64,000 nt of DNA from positions 9,488,001 to 9,552,000 of the forward strand of contig NC_088319.1 of assembly GCF_910592395.1 (NCBI RefSeq), written 5' to 3'. How positions within the stretch are numbered: position 1 is the stretch's first letter; each line of letters opens with the position of its first letter. Source of the DNA: Lineus longissimus (taxonomy: Eukaryota; Nemertea; Pilidiophora; Heteronemertea; Lineidae). The position numbers and the translations under genes were made by a program. The notes under the pieces were generated by a model that saw only the letters and a program-made list of their open reading frames with translations, was not told the origin of the DNA and searched no databases. Positions 1-10,710 of the stretch are shown here, one piece after another.

Positions 1-59
1 CATTGTATTTGATCAATCAAGCAGCATGATCTATTGTACCGCTAACCCTAACCAAAACA

Positions 60-480
60 TTTAGGAATGCGGGCTATTGTTACACGGACTATCAGCCCTA
101 GGACTACTATCCCTTGCACACCTGTACTTGTGCATTTACACTGGCTTCCTGTTAAGTACAGGATAATTTTCAAGGTATTACTTCTAGTGTTTAAGGCCTT
201 CCAGCTGATATGGTCAAGGTCAGGCAACAATTGTCTCATCATAGATTGCGTGGTGACTCTGAGCTATTGCTTGTGGTGCCGGTTACGCGTTGCGTAACTT
301 TTGGGGACCGGGCTTTTTGCTCTGCTGCCCCCCAAGATTTAGAACAATCTCCAAAGGAGTATTAGGTTGGCAGGAAACATCGGCCAGTTCAAATCATTCC
401 TTGAGCGTCATCTTTTTAGGAAGTGCTTTGCTTTGTAAAGCGCTCGAGAATATGCCTTGCATAATCGAGCGCTAAATAAA
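60..480 (+). pseudogene. 3' end of a CR1/L2-like LINE reverse transcriptase, decayed
   Basis: Conceptual translation across frames gives the hallmark block following the RT domain of CR1/L2/Rex-type LINEs: LHWLPVKYRI followed by LLLVFKAF, then ELLLVVP, FGDRAF and FKSFLERHLF. The pieces lie in different frames, so the copy is dead, with at least two indels. The coding remnant stops just before AT-rich pentanucleotide repeats, as expected for the 3' tail of such LINEs. The 5' part is missing or lies outside the window. Family assignment rests on these motifs only. Confidence 0.75.
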
Positions 481-484
481 TCCT

Positions 485-625
485 CATATATTATATTATA
501 TTATATTATATTATATTATATTGATTAGATTAAATGAGATTAGATTAGATTAGATTAGATTAGATTAGATTAGATTAGATTAGATTAAATTAGATTAGAT
601 TAGCTTAGATTAGATTAGATTAGAT
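485..625. repeat. Pentanucleotide microsatellites, (TATAT)n then (ATTAG)n
   Basis: About seven ATTAT units at 485-522 run directly into about twenty ATTAG units with a few substitutions at 523-625. The position right after the LINE remnant suggests a LINE 3' tail that expanded by slippage. ATTAG differs from the animal telomere unit. Confidence 0.9.
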
Positions 626-1362
626 TAAGCCGCAGCATAATTCACGAGATCCGAGGTTTTGATTGTTCGATTTATGGTGCACCACAATTCCTATTTATGC
701 CGTGGCATAATTCTGAATTCTGTCCACTCGCGCCAGCCATAATCGTGTACATAGTGCCTGTGTGTGTGTGTGTGGTGTAAACGGAAAGATAGTTCCTCGA
801 ATCATTCTTCACAAATGCATGTATGTGGCTGTACTGTAGTATTTTACAGAGTTTGCAAATGAGTCATAGTGGTGGTGTTTGTGTCAGTGGAAATGTAGAT
901 GATCCCATCCAAAAAATTATTTCTAAGGCACCAAGAATTCCCTTATATATATGATTCTCGACGCAAGGGCCCAACGCGCCGCGTAGCGGCAAAAAAGCGA
1001 AGCTGGCGAAACATTTATAACGGGTCACCGTCACTTATTATTGGACTTATAGCGCATTTACGGGGTTGCAACTATTTTGCTTTATAGTGTCACCACGAAA
1101 GAAAAGTATGCGACCTAACGCCGATGTATTTGTATAAAGTGATAATTGGAAGGTATATAGTAGGAAATATCAATAAAATAATCATTCCATGTCGTCTTTT
1201 GAGGGCATTTTTGATTGTAAAAAATATATGTGTACGTCACCGTAGTCTCTGCAATGATAATTTTATCAGAGCAGTCTCGCGCAAGTAGAAGTTCTTTACC
1301 TATTAGTTCTTCACTTATTAGTCTCAACGTCTGGCGCAAAGCCAGACGTTTTCCATTACGAT
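626..1362. other. Intergenic, nothing recognised
   Basis: AT-rich DNA with a short (TG)n run near 762. No convincing ORF, RNA gene or transposon terminus seen. Confidence 0.6.
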
Positions 1363-1497
1363 TTCACTACGATGTTTGACAAGAAGGAGCAGTGCGCGAG
1401 ATATGCTAATGAGCAGACTTCCCTCGCTTGAGTTTCTGAAGAATGTTCCATATCGCGCTAAGCTCATCACTGCTGATTATGACAGGCGTGCAACGGT
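1363..1497 (+). repeat. Partial duplicate of the MYND-like segment at 3190-3328
   Basis: About 135 bp nearly identical to 3190-3328 (begins ATTTCACTACGATGTTTGAC, ends near GACAGGCGTGCA), same orientation, 1.8 kb apart. It carries only the part downstream of the zinc-finger-like region, so it is a fragment. Confidence 0.85.
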
Positions 1498-2358
1498 AGG
1501 TGTCTCATATCTGCTCCCCAACTTCCACCCTTATACCGCCCATACGGTACAATAAGTTACCATTTGATGGGAATGGGACAATGCCCTCACTGTGTATGGA
1601 GTCATAGGGATAAGAAGACATTATTCATTAGTGTTGGTACAAGTGATTTTGCCTAAAAAGCATGCGCATTCAAAAAACAAAATATGCAATGTATCACGTA
1701 CATGACCATGAGATGACGACGTGCAGAAAGTGCACTGGCCAGTGCATACCCTATGGCTATGTACTAGTAAACATGGTAAACATGAACAACGTCATTATTC
1801 ATCGGCAGTTCATTTTACTCAGAGCTTTTTCTGAAACATATAGCCATGATGATTAGGCCTACCATGTACCATGACCAATAACAGCACTAGATCATGTAGA
1901 TGTCAACAAGTTCACATTACCGTATAATCCCGCATGGCGCATGTGGCGCATGCGTCTAAACCAAAGCCCCAAAATCACTTGTTTTGGTCTATTTCACTTG
2001 TGTTTACAACTGTTCAATGGATTTATAGTTGAATGCGATCAAACTACGTCTTTTCAATCGTGGATTGTAAATTTAACCCCATGGCATGGGCCTAGGGAAG
2101 GCCCTATAACAATACTTTCGACACCGTGCTCACTGCTGATTCTAAAATGCACCACCTAGTCAAAACAAGACATATGTTCTTCTAGGAATAGATCTCTTTC
2201 CAATATTTCGTCATTCCACTATCGTCATCACCTCATCATACTTTCATTGACATTACAGGCACACATCCACAGAGCACTCTTCAAATCATCTACACAGTGG
2301 TTATCCAACTAGGATTATAAAGGTAATTTCTTAGCCCCGCACAGTGGGTTTCACTCTT
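1498..2358. other. Intergenic, no gene seen; left part of a local duplication
   Basis: No plausible gene. A segment near 2165-2275 recurs at 2523-2640 (shared TCACCTCATCATACTT and TTGACATTACAGGCACACAT), the second copy lying inside the TTAA-type element. Confidence 0.6.
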
Positions 2359-3614
2359 GATAAAGGGGCACTATTGCTAGCAGCTAGGTAGGCAGGATAA
2401 AGTTAGACGAAGTAGCCGATAGGGGTCTCTCACCCCTCAAAGTTCGTCACAACTATTCAAGCTTGTACAAGGAATACATGCAGCGCTGACTCTAACAAGA
2501 CCCAATGGGAATGTCGCACAGTCATCTGTCAAAAACAAGACCTATGTTGTAGTATGATCTCTTGCCAATATTTAATAATTGCACTATTGTCATCACCTCA
2601 TCATACTTCATTGACATTACAGGCACACATTGACATCGACCACTATTGCAATCAACGACACAGTCGCTATCCAAGTAGCATTATAGAGGTAATTATCATT
2701 ATCATACCTCATTAGCATGTGAACCAATCGCGTCGCGTCCTTTGCGATCACGGCAAAGCCTCATGGAATAATGTCTTTCACCGTTGAATAATTTTTCATA
2801 ATACAACTTCAATTTCTTCATATTCCATGGCTAGAAGTTCAATACTAATATAATATCCAAGATAAAGTTACAAGAAGTAGTCAATAGGGGTCCCTCACCT
2901 CTCACTGTATGTCCACACTATTCACGCTTGTACGAGGAATACATTCAATGCTGAATCTAACAACATCCAGTGCCCTTACTCTGTATATTAGTCACTGGAA
3001 GATGGCCTTACTTCACCTATAGTCTCATTGCAAACGCCTCAGTTCTATGATATCACATTCACTTTCAGCTGTCATGCAACGCAACAACTGTGCTATCTGC
3101 CATCGCACATCAACGAAGAAGTGCAGCCGCCCACATTCCACCTCACGTCTGTCCGACCAGCTGCAATCCTCGAGGACGCCCCACTGTACCACGATTTCAC
3201 TACGATGTTTGACAAGAAGGAGCAGTGCGCGAGATAGGCTAATGAGCAGACTTCCCTCGCTTGAGTTTCGGAAGAATGTTCCATATCGCGCTAAGCTGAC
3301 CACTGCTGACCATGACAGGCGTGCATTGGACTGGTACAGGTTGGAACTGAACATTGAATATGCTGGTGGTGACGCTTTCTGATGAGAAGTTGGTCGTGAC
3401 TGATGCAGTATCCTTGGACTTGTCCACAGCATCGTTCAATCATTGCTCTCTGAGCTGCCTTGATTCTGTACTTACCCAAATACTAAGACCAAATGCCTGT
3501 TGACTGTGCTTTAAGAGAGACTGGCGCCATGCCTAGAGATATGACTGACCCCTATTGGCAAATTTGTATGACTTTATCTTGCCTACCTAGCTGCTGCCTA
3601 TAGTCTCCCTTTAA
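2359..3614. mobile_element. Composite TTAA-type (piggyBac-like) non-autonomous element
   Basis: The left end (AGCAGCTAGGTAGGCAGGAT region, from 2361) is an inverted, diverged copy of the right end (GCCTACCTAGCTGCTGCCTA, TTAA at 3611-3614). The same termini bound cleaner copies at 15552-15751 and 48514-48735, both flanked by TTAA. A third, direct copy of the terminal segment lies at 2862-2965, so the element is rearranged. It encloses a MYND-like ORF at 3047-3382. TTAA duplication suggests piggyBac-type transposition, but no transposase is present. Confidence 0.5.
3047..3382 (+). pseudogene. Degenerate MYND-type zinc finger ORF (111 aa)
   Basis: The ORF contains CAIC, then TKKCSR, then a Ser/Gln-rich stretch and PHC, with the spacing of a MYND finger (C-x2-C-x7-C-x2-[C]-x5-[C]-x3-[C]-x7-H). 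Several later ligand cysteines are replaced (Pro, Leu, Leu), so zinc binding is probably lost. The tail (FRKNVPYRAKL, RRALDWYRLELN) is not recognised. A partial duplicate lies at 1363-1497, and the ORF sits within TTAA-type termini. It could be a captured gene fragment or a chance resemblance. Confidence 0.4.
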
Positions 3615-3857
3615 CTGCGGAACACTTCAAAGTCGATAAAATGCCATGTTCCACCTTTTAATGTGTTCAGACCGCCATTTTCAAAATAATCAAGTCAGGA
3701 CACTGCCTTCTAGTCTCATAATAAATTTTGCTTTCCTCAATAATAAAATTTCTTCTTCTTCAATGCTTTCATCATTCCAAACTTCTCCTCCTCTGACTTT
3801 TACAGGGGTACAGTCATGGCAATCAAAACCCAAATACTGAGACCAAATGCCTGTTGA

Positions 3858-3909
3858 CTGTGCTTTAAGAGAGACTGGCGCCATGCCTAGTCTCTCTTAA
3901 AGCACAGTC
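3858..3909. repeat. Perfect hairpin, 20-bp stem, 12-nt loop
   Basis: ACTGTGCTTTAAGAGAGACT is followed by a 12-nt loop and its exact reverse complement. The left arm plus loop also occurs at 3500-3534. The arm contains TTAAGAGAGACTAGGCATGG-like ends, so this is probably a minimal remnant of the TTAA MITE family. Confidence 0.8.
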
Positions 3910-4497
3910 AACAGACACCAACCCCCTCAGACTCAGAAACCACAAACGCCCAACCCTTCCTGCTACCTTAATACTTCTGGGTTACTATAAATACTACCTT
4001 GAAACACCTCCTTGAAACACTCTTATCTAGCCTCACCCATGGAGTAACGCACGATCAACTATCGTGCATATCTATTATATATAGCCTTCGCACGGCCGGT
4101 CTACAATCAAAGACACTAAATTCTTTCATTTGTCCGCGATTACGCTCATGCATAATCAGATAATCGTGCTGATTACTTTTGCAGTCGTTCAGGTAACAGC
4201 CTCTCTCTCAAGTTTGAACAGAACAGCTGAAAATATATCTCGCCCATCAATTTCAAGCACTGGGACTGTGCCTTGGCCTATTTTGACGGGCATCGGTCCC
4301 GATCATCTTAGCACACATTGGGTGAGGTCAAATGTTTGAGTAAACGGGTATAGTAAAAGTTAGAGTTAACTATTAGTTTACATGAGCCTACTCTTAGTTA
4401 ACACTTTAATAGTAAACTCATGGTTGACTCTGGGTAAACTCTGGGGAATCCCCACCGATTCCTGGAAACCCATAAACCTGGTATTTTTTGCCAAATA

Positions 4498-5393
4498 AGG
4501 TAAAATGGGGTAATTGTAGCCCCCTTTTCACTTATAATGTAGGTTACGCAAGAGATTTCCCCCAAAACCGGCCTGGCTCTTGTAGTGGCACCTCTTCCAT
4601 AATATAGCCTGTAATTCAGAGCATTTTATCTAAAACAATGCTTCTGAGAGTATCAACCCCAATTATAGCTGGCATCACTTAATGGTAATGCATTGTACAA
4701 GTACCATGAGAAATGCTGCTATCTAGTCAATGGTATGGCTTTAACAAGAGACACCAGTAACTTTGAAAATATTTTATTTCGAAATAATGTCAGATAAACT
4801 AGCATGAAACCTCAAATGTATCATTGTTGGTACATAAAGGGCAACCATTGTATCTTTTGTATCTAAATCAGATAGATTTATGATCAAAAAATATAATTCA
4901 GGAATAAGAATAAAGAAACCTAGCTTCTTCATGATTTATGACAGGATATATTGAGCTATCTATAGGGGCTACAAATACCCCGAACCAACGGGCTACAAAT
5001 ACCTCGAGGGTACATTTGTCAGAAAAGTATCTCTGAAAAATTTACTTTAAATAATGACATCAATGCCGCATACAACATTCTCTACACTCAATACTGATAA
5101 TCTGAACCAAGTTTCAAATATAACAATGCTCTGTAAGTGTGGAAAATTCATACCTGCAAGAAGTTCGATCCCAACTTTTTTTGTGCACGTGTCTGATTTT
5201 TTACTTCTTATAGTCAAAGCTCTTACATAACATGTTGCATAATCCAATACTTTTTATGTTGTGATACTCAAGAGTCACCTCTTTCATATCCATGCTTGGG
5301 TTGGCTGAATAAGTCCATGGTTGCCGGAATATAAATCAAAAACATAGTCAGGGGCTAGAATTAGACCGGGGCTACAATTACCCCATTTTACCT
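4498..5393. mobile_element. 896-bp TIR element with TA target duplication (Tc1/mariner-pogo type)
   Basis: Perfect 26-bp TIRs start AGGTAAAATGGGGTAATTGT and are flanked by TA at 4496-4497 and 5394-5395, as for the Tc1/mariner/pogo superfamily. No coding capacity. A second copy, lacking the left TIR, lies at 11400-12518. The element is nested in the 4314-6013 transposon and is therefore younger. Confidence 0.85.
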
Positions 5394-5428
5394 TACATGG
5401 CTTCATTATTGTAGAAAATTGCTGTAGA

Positions 5429-5434
5429 TTTATT
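5429..5434 (-). terminator. Candidate AATAAA poly(A) signal for the TRIM-like gene
   Basis: This is the nearest AATAAA I find downstream of the stop codon on the minus strand, about 590 nt away. It lies inside the 4314-6013 transposon, so the 3' UTR would be almost wholly transposon-derived. Confidence 0.35.
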
Positions 5435-6025
5435 TAGCGATACCTTGGGCATAGGCTGCCTGGCTATGGTACCCACCTCCAGCTAAATATAGAAGAAACG
5501 TTTCAATGCGTCTTCGGGAAGTGAGGTAAAGAGCCCTCCCTTTGTCCCTGAAGTGATGGTATTCATCCATTATATATCTCCTCTAGTTGTTGCTCAGTCA
5601 GTCCGAGTCGCACACTAACTGGTTCCAATGAATATGCAGGCCTCCTCTCAAAATTTTCCTGCCTGCTGTTTGAAACACGGGCACAAACAACATGGCTGAA
5701 TTTGATCTGTATTACTTTTACTAAAACATTTGTCCACCAATCCAGTAAACTAACAGTTGACAGCCTAGAGGTAAAAGTAAACCCAGTACATTTTCCTGTA
5801 CTAGGATCACCAGGAAATTCAAAACGCTCAGGTTAATTAAGGGTAAACTATACTTTTACTTTACCAAAGTGTGGAAGTTGAGTTTACTTGTAGTTACCTT
5901 CTGGTTAACTTTAGTTTTTGAGAGGTGAACAAATCCTGTAGTAATAGTAAAAGTTAACTATACCATAACCATTACTATTACCATAACTCAGACACTTGAC
6001 CTCACCCATTGTGACTTCAAAACCA

Positions 6026-8242
6026 CTAAAATGTAATATTGTTAAAGTCAGGTTCGTCTTCTGTATCTGGTGGTAAGCTGCTGACGGCAGGCACAAAGTA
6101 TTTATAAGTTGGAGGTTTGACTGCCGGTCTCCCCTCAACCACTACCTCATCATCCCGCTGGAATATTTTAACATTGCCGTCTTCTTGTGCCACAAGAAGG
6201 CGCCCTTGCACATCGAAAACAATACCAATGGGCTTATCAATTTCATCGTCTTTATCCAAGTGGACCTTCACAAATTTTCCTTTTTCTGTGAAGGCGACAA
6301 CGCGATTGTAAGTGTAGTCTGCGATGTATGCACAGTTGTCTGATGTATTATAGGAGATACCCGCAGGTTCCCGACTTGGCATATAGACGGTCCGCATCAA
6401 TAATCCGTTGTAAAGAAAGAGCACCACCGCCCGTTTGTTCTCCTCCAGGTCGTCGATTTTCTCGAAACCGGATATGACGATGCTCACCATCACGTGGCCT
6501 TCTCTTTCATTCTTTGTTGTGAAGTAAAACCATGGAGTCACGGACAAGTTCGCAAGAAACTGCGGCAATACGACTCCGCACTGTAAAGCGTCCGACATAA
6601 TCGACGTCGACAAATAAGCGTTCATTTTATGCGTCTGATACATGACTTTTGCCGACAAGCGCTCGTGCGCGTTGTTGTGAGTTGCGTCGCCGATTATGTT
6701 CGGTGACATCTTGACACTTTTGACGTTACCACGCTTTGGCTCGTATTCGAACACGGCATTATTGTCAACAAGTCCCAGTAATTTGTTCGTATTCGTCGTG
6801 TACACGACACCCGGGTTTTCAATTTCCCTACCACACCCACCTGGAGATCGCCAGTCCAAGTGGTATTCGTAGTGCGGCAACTGCACTGGTGAGCGCTGTA
6901 TCTCGGTTGCAGTAAAGCATTTGAGAGCTTTATTTCTATTATCCGAAATGATGACATTACTGCTCGTCTCAAGGACAGTAAGTCCTCCAATGTAGGGCTG
7001 TTTGTTGTCCTTTTCGACCCTTGTGTTCAGTTTTTTTATGCAAACCTTCTTTGTCTTTATTTGCACACCACCTGTTTGGACCGATACCGGGTAAGCTTCG
7101 ATATCGTCACAGCAGTTCTGATGGTACATACACTTCGTTTTAGTCACGAACTCGATTGTTGTATTAAAATCGTCTCTATAACACATTTCCCTGACGTCCG
7201 AGTTAAACTGTAAAAAGGCCAACAAGATAACCGAATACTCAGATTGAGACCTTGAGTCTATGAGCCTCATCATGGTAATGGTCTGTTTCAACAATCTTTT
7301 ACCATTGGAATCATACGTCAATTTGCGCTCAGTTAGCAAGCAACGTGTTTCAATATCTGCAATGTGATTGTCGATCAATTCCAGTTGGTCGTCTGGGGGT
7401 TTATCTTCTTCGAATGTCAATTGTTTATTCACCCAATGCCTTTTGTAAATTTCGTCCTGAACTTTTGACTTAAGCATCTTTATTTCTTTGACAGTCTGGT
7501 CCTTTTTGTTACTGACTGCCACAAGGTCATCCTCCGCCCATTGCACACTATTATTCAACTGAATAGCAATACCATCTATTATCTCTTTCACTTCATCAAT
7601 AACATCACATGCGCGGATACGCTTCTTACACCGTTTACACGAGCACGAATGGAGACAGGCCTCACAATTAAGTTTTTTACACTCATTACAAAGATACAGA
7701 AGAACCTTTTCAGGATGCTGCAAACATTTGACTTTCATAGCCTGGTTGTTGCGGACAAGCGCAACCTCTCCCCAGTCCTTGCCTTTTATGAACTCCTCTT
7801 TCTTTATTATTCTATGCTCACGACTTAAACTCCCTGCTGGTAGATGAGTTTTTTCACACTCCTCACACAAATTCTTCGTACAATCCGAACAGCGCAGCTC
7901 CGCACCTACAGGTAGATCGCTTTTTGAGCATTCGTCACAATACCATGGACCTAAAGCATCGAATATCTCCATTACAATCCGAAACTGTCTGAGTATAGGC
8001 ACATCCTTGAGCCGTTCCCGTGGCAGCAAGATTTTCTGTTGACAAACTGGGCAATCTGCACGGTCTAGAACCTTGTTGGTAGCTTGTTCTGTCCTGGTCT
8101 TGTCTGGAAAAAAGTCTTCGGTCTCGGAGGAGCAGTTCTTACAGATCCTATGCCCACATGGAAAATCACTACCTGCACTTCTAAATAGCACCACATTGCA
8201 CCCAGGGCGATCACATTGTCGGCTTGTACCAAATGCCGGCAT
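6026..8242 (-). CDS. TRIM-like RING/B-box/coiled-coil protein with C-terminal propeller-like region
   Basis: This 738-residue uninterrupted ORF is probably a RING-type ubiquitin ligase or signalling scaffold, judged from domains alone. Seen: an N-terminal atypical RING (Cys10, Cys15, CGH at about 29-31, Cys34, Cys37, CPVC near 64-67, with a long insertion); B-box 1 (CDECSK to CEECEKTH, about 100-140); B-box 2 (CLQHPEKVLLYLC to CKRC); a coiled coil (about 220-300); then a region with repeats like GISYNTSDNCAYIADY and GIVFDVQGRLLVAQEDGNVK, typical of NHL/six-bladed propellers. The start is supported by the ORF limit and by a splice acceptor (TTTCATTTCAG) ending 10 nt upstream, so a 5' UTR intron is likely. 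The single coding exon is common in expanded invertebrate TRIM families. The exact orthologue is not recognised. Confidence 0.9.
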   Translation of the reverse strand: MPAFGTSRQCDRPGCNVVLFRSAGSDFPCGHRICKNCSSETEDFFPDKTRTEQATNKVLDRADCPVCQQKILLPRERLKDVPILRQFRIVMEIFDALGPWYCDECSKSDLPVGAELRCSDCTKNLCEECEKTHLPAGSLSREHRIIKKEEFIKGKDWGEVALVRNNQAMKVKCLQHPEKVLLYLCNECKKLNCEACLHSCSCKRCKKRIRACDVIDEVKEIIDGIAIQLNNSVQWAEDDLVAVSNKKDQTVKEIKMLKSKVQDEIYKRHWVNKQLTFEEDKPPDDQLELIDNHIADIETRCLLTERKLTYDSNGKRLLKQTITMMRLIDSRSQSEYSVILLAFLQFNSDVREMCYRDDFNTTIEFVTKTKCMYHQNCCDDIEAYPVSVQTGGVQIKTKKVCIKKLNTRVEKDNKQPYIGGLTVLETSSNVIISDNRNKALKCFTATEIQRSPVQLPHYEYHLDWRSPGGCGREIENPGVVYTTNTNKLLGLVDNNAVFEYEPKRGNVKSVKMSPNIIGDATHNNAHERLSAKVMYQTHKMNAYLSTSIMSDALQCGVVLPQFLANLSVTPWFYFTTKNEREGHVMVSIVISGFEKIDDLEENKRAVVLFLYNGLLMRTVYMPSREPAGISYNTSDNCAYIADYTYNRVVAFTEKGKFVKVHLDKDDEIDKPIGIVFDVQGRLLVAQEDGNVKIFQRDDEVVVEGRPAVKPPTYKYFVPAVSSLPPDTEDEPDFNNITF

Positions 8243-8269
8243 CTTGATTCAGCTGAAATGAAATGAAGT
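8243..8269 (-). promoter_or_regulatory. Splice acceptor of a 5' UTR intron for the TRIM-like gene
   Basis: Read on the minus strand, a pyrimidine-rich CTTCATTTCATTTCAG is followed by 10 nt and the ATG. The untranslated first exon and promoter would lie at higher coordinates and were not identified. Confidence 0.6.
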
Positions 8270-9577
8270 TCGAAATAAGACTATGAGTTCATCACTTTCC
8301 TCAAGCAGCAACAATTAGCAAATCGCAATGCCTTTTGGGGAAGAGCATTTGCAATATGAGATTAGGATCATGACAGTAAATCTGAGCCATTTTCTGTCAG
8401 CTCAGGCCTACCACAGGGTTCACCAATAAGCTTTTTTACTTTTTAACATCTACACTGCTAACATTATCCCTTGTCTTATTGTCTTAGTACGGTCACAAGT
8501 CCAACAACAATCTATGCTTCCGAGCCGCAGGATAAAATGTTTTCTTCAAGGAACCCCAGCCACCAACAACGCACTCAGGAAATGGAAAACCACCAACATG
8601 CAGATACAGGGAGACAAAGATTGTCTCGGTGTTAGCAAGCTTTAGACGCCGGGAACTGACAGAAAAGCCCTCAAGGGAATCTCCACACCCAAGAGCGGAG
8701 TTGGCCAGTATTGTGAAATTGAACCGACTACACACAGCTAGTTGTGCATCCAACTGCAACCTGTGAACAGGCGATGAAAATTGTTGCAGGCAACGCACAC
8801 AGGAATGCTCATGACGCTCTTCATCACTGGTTGTGGCATATCATACTGGTCACGAGTGACATTGCGCCACGAACATTGATCGTGGATCACTTGTTTGGTA
8901 GAAGCCGTGGTGGAACGACAAAGGGAGATGGTTCGGAACATTAAAGGTGTCGTGGACAGGTGTATATAATATTCTGGGCACTTGGAACGTTTTTGCCGTA
9001 AGGCTTTTATAGCCCGCCCCCACCCAGCCCCTTTCATTTTACTCCTTCTGTTAAGTTGGTCATCTCTCGTTTCTCGTTGACGAATGCCACCCCCCCCCCC
9101 CAAATACTCTATCGTCAACGTGAAATGGGCGATGCACAGTGTCACTCGGGAACTCCAAGGGACGAGCAAGAGGACGAGGAAGAAGCAGTAGAGTCATGGG
9201 TGGGTTATGCATGCGAAGCCCGAAGGTTTACAGGTACAGACACTCCATTGAAACCCTCATTATTTGCTCTCGTCATTAGAGGGACGTGACCGGCGTCCTC
9301 AACAATTCGACTGGAGTACATCTATGAGAGGGCACCAAGTATCATGATTGTTGCGAATAGACCGATCAAAGATAAATCACTGCCTTGCGTGGGACACTCT
9401 GGAGTGAAGGCAAAACCATATTCGAATGTCAGCCTTGGCAGACGTGGAAGGTCGTCCTTATATCGGCTGCCATCCCCTACTGAGTTTGGTTAGCAGGCTG
9501 CAGCATAAGACGATTCTGAGCACCTGGACCCCTATCAACCTGCATACCGAGGCCTGAGTGGATAGAGCCTACATCCC
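8270..9577. other. Intergenic, nothing recognised
   Basis: No ORF here has recognisable domains. A poly(C) run lies near 9089-9101. The TRIM-like gene's 5' UTR exon could be here but I see no decisive signal. Confidence 0.5.
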
Positions 9578-10017
9578 GAGACAAGACCACTAATGAATAT
9601 TCATAGGTTAAAGGGTCGAGGCCCATCAATTAGACGAGTGCATGTTTTTAACTCTCAAGTACATATTTGGAGAGGTATTGAAAAAATATTTGTTGTGGCA
9701 AGTCGACAGATATAAAGAAATTATTTAATGAAAAAATTAATTGCTAAAATTTGGTAATAGGCCCGTGTTTTGAGATTTTTCTGCCAGTTGGCTGAAAAGA
9801 GTGGAAATATCAATGTCTGTCTAATTTGTCGATTATCAAAAAATTTCCGTTGTCAACATTACTACCAGTTTATTTTTCACCATTTACTTGCCCGACTGTC
9901 CGGAATATCATATCAAAAGTTCACATTCACAACCCCACGCAGTATTTGATGCGTCGCTGTCAAACATTGACAATTTAACTGCTAAAAGGCTTAAAAAATC
10001 AATTGTGGTCTTGTCTC
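9578..10017. mobile_element. 440-bp MITE, TIR GAGACAAGACCAC
   Basis: Begins GAGACAAGACCACTAATGAA and ends with the inverted GTGGTCTTGTCTC. A full-length copy lies in opposite orientation at 60352-60794; fragments are at 14320-14360 and 15185-15255. No ORF. Confidence 0.85.
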
Positions 10018-10435
10018 TCCCATGATCTCAATGAGCAGGCGGACATGTTGGTTGGTGGAGTAGAACTATCCGGCAACCTTGTATAAAGACTCCTGCAGAC
10101 GTGGTGAGGAGGACCATTGTGGAGGATAAAAAGTCGGGCCTTGCAGGCAGAGCACCAACCATCTTGAACGAAGCAGAGACTTCTAGATTGAAACATTGAA
10201 TGTGGCGAAGGAGGCAGAAACCACCTCCAGGGCCAACAGATGAAAACGAAGACGAAACTTACTTATAAACCAATTCAGTTCACGCTAAGTATGATAAGTG
10301 ATCTTATACTTGAAGTGCTGGAGGGAGAGGACCAAGGCATCTGCTAGAGTTGTTGTTCTCCTGGAGTTGCAAGGCAAGGCAAGCAAATAGTTCTTACAAG
10401 AAAACTAATTGGCAAATGAGTGTTTTAACCGGAGT
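10018..10435. other. Intergenic, nothing recognised
   Basis: Unique-looking sequence with no gene or repeat terminus that I can support. Confidence 0.5.
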
Positions 10436-10710
10436 ATTCTATAAATATCCCAGCAGCAAGGAAGCATTCTTACTCAAGCACGTTTTTACTCAAGCATCGT
10501 ATAATTATTATAGCAGTTGCAAATGACAAAGAAGCCTTCTCACCTAGCTGAGAACCCTTAAAATGTGAACAACAATTGACAAAGGAACGTTCTCGCCGCA
10601 AGAACCTACAAATGTTTTGGCAGCACCAAATGGCAAAGCATCTTTTTTTACTGGAGCACCCTATATATCCGAGGAGCACCAACTGTTAAAGGAGCTTTCT
10701 TGTTTTGAAC
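10436..10710. repeat. Degenerate ~55-bp tandem repeat, about five units
   Basis: Units share the order GCAGCA/CAACA, then AAATGACAAAG-like, then a T-rich stretch, then GAGCACC/CAAGAACC-like. Divergence between units is high, so this is an old array. Confidence 0.5.

Larger units (their letters stand above)
4314..6013. mobile_element. 1.7-kb TIR DNA transposon, non-autonomous, at the 3' end of the TRIM-like gene
   Basis: The left end CACATTGGGTGAGGTCAAAT and the reverse complement of the right end CACAATGGGTGAGGTCAAGT form diverged TIRs, followed by subterminal copies of GTAAAAGTTAACT-like repeats at both ends. The element is interrupted by a TA-flanked element (4498-5393). Its right end is 12 bp beyond the stop codon of the TRIM-like gene. 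No transposase ORF is seen. Confidence 0.7.

Noticed and set aside
44-56. Telomere-like CTAACCCTAACC at the window start
   Set aside because: Only about two units, isolated; not a telomeric tract.
8738-9169. 143-codon minus-strand ORF upstream of the TRIM-like gene
   Set aside because: Runs through a poly(C) tract, no recognisable domain, no splice or promoter support.
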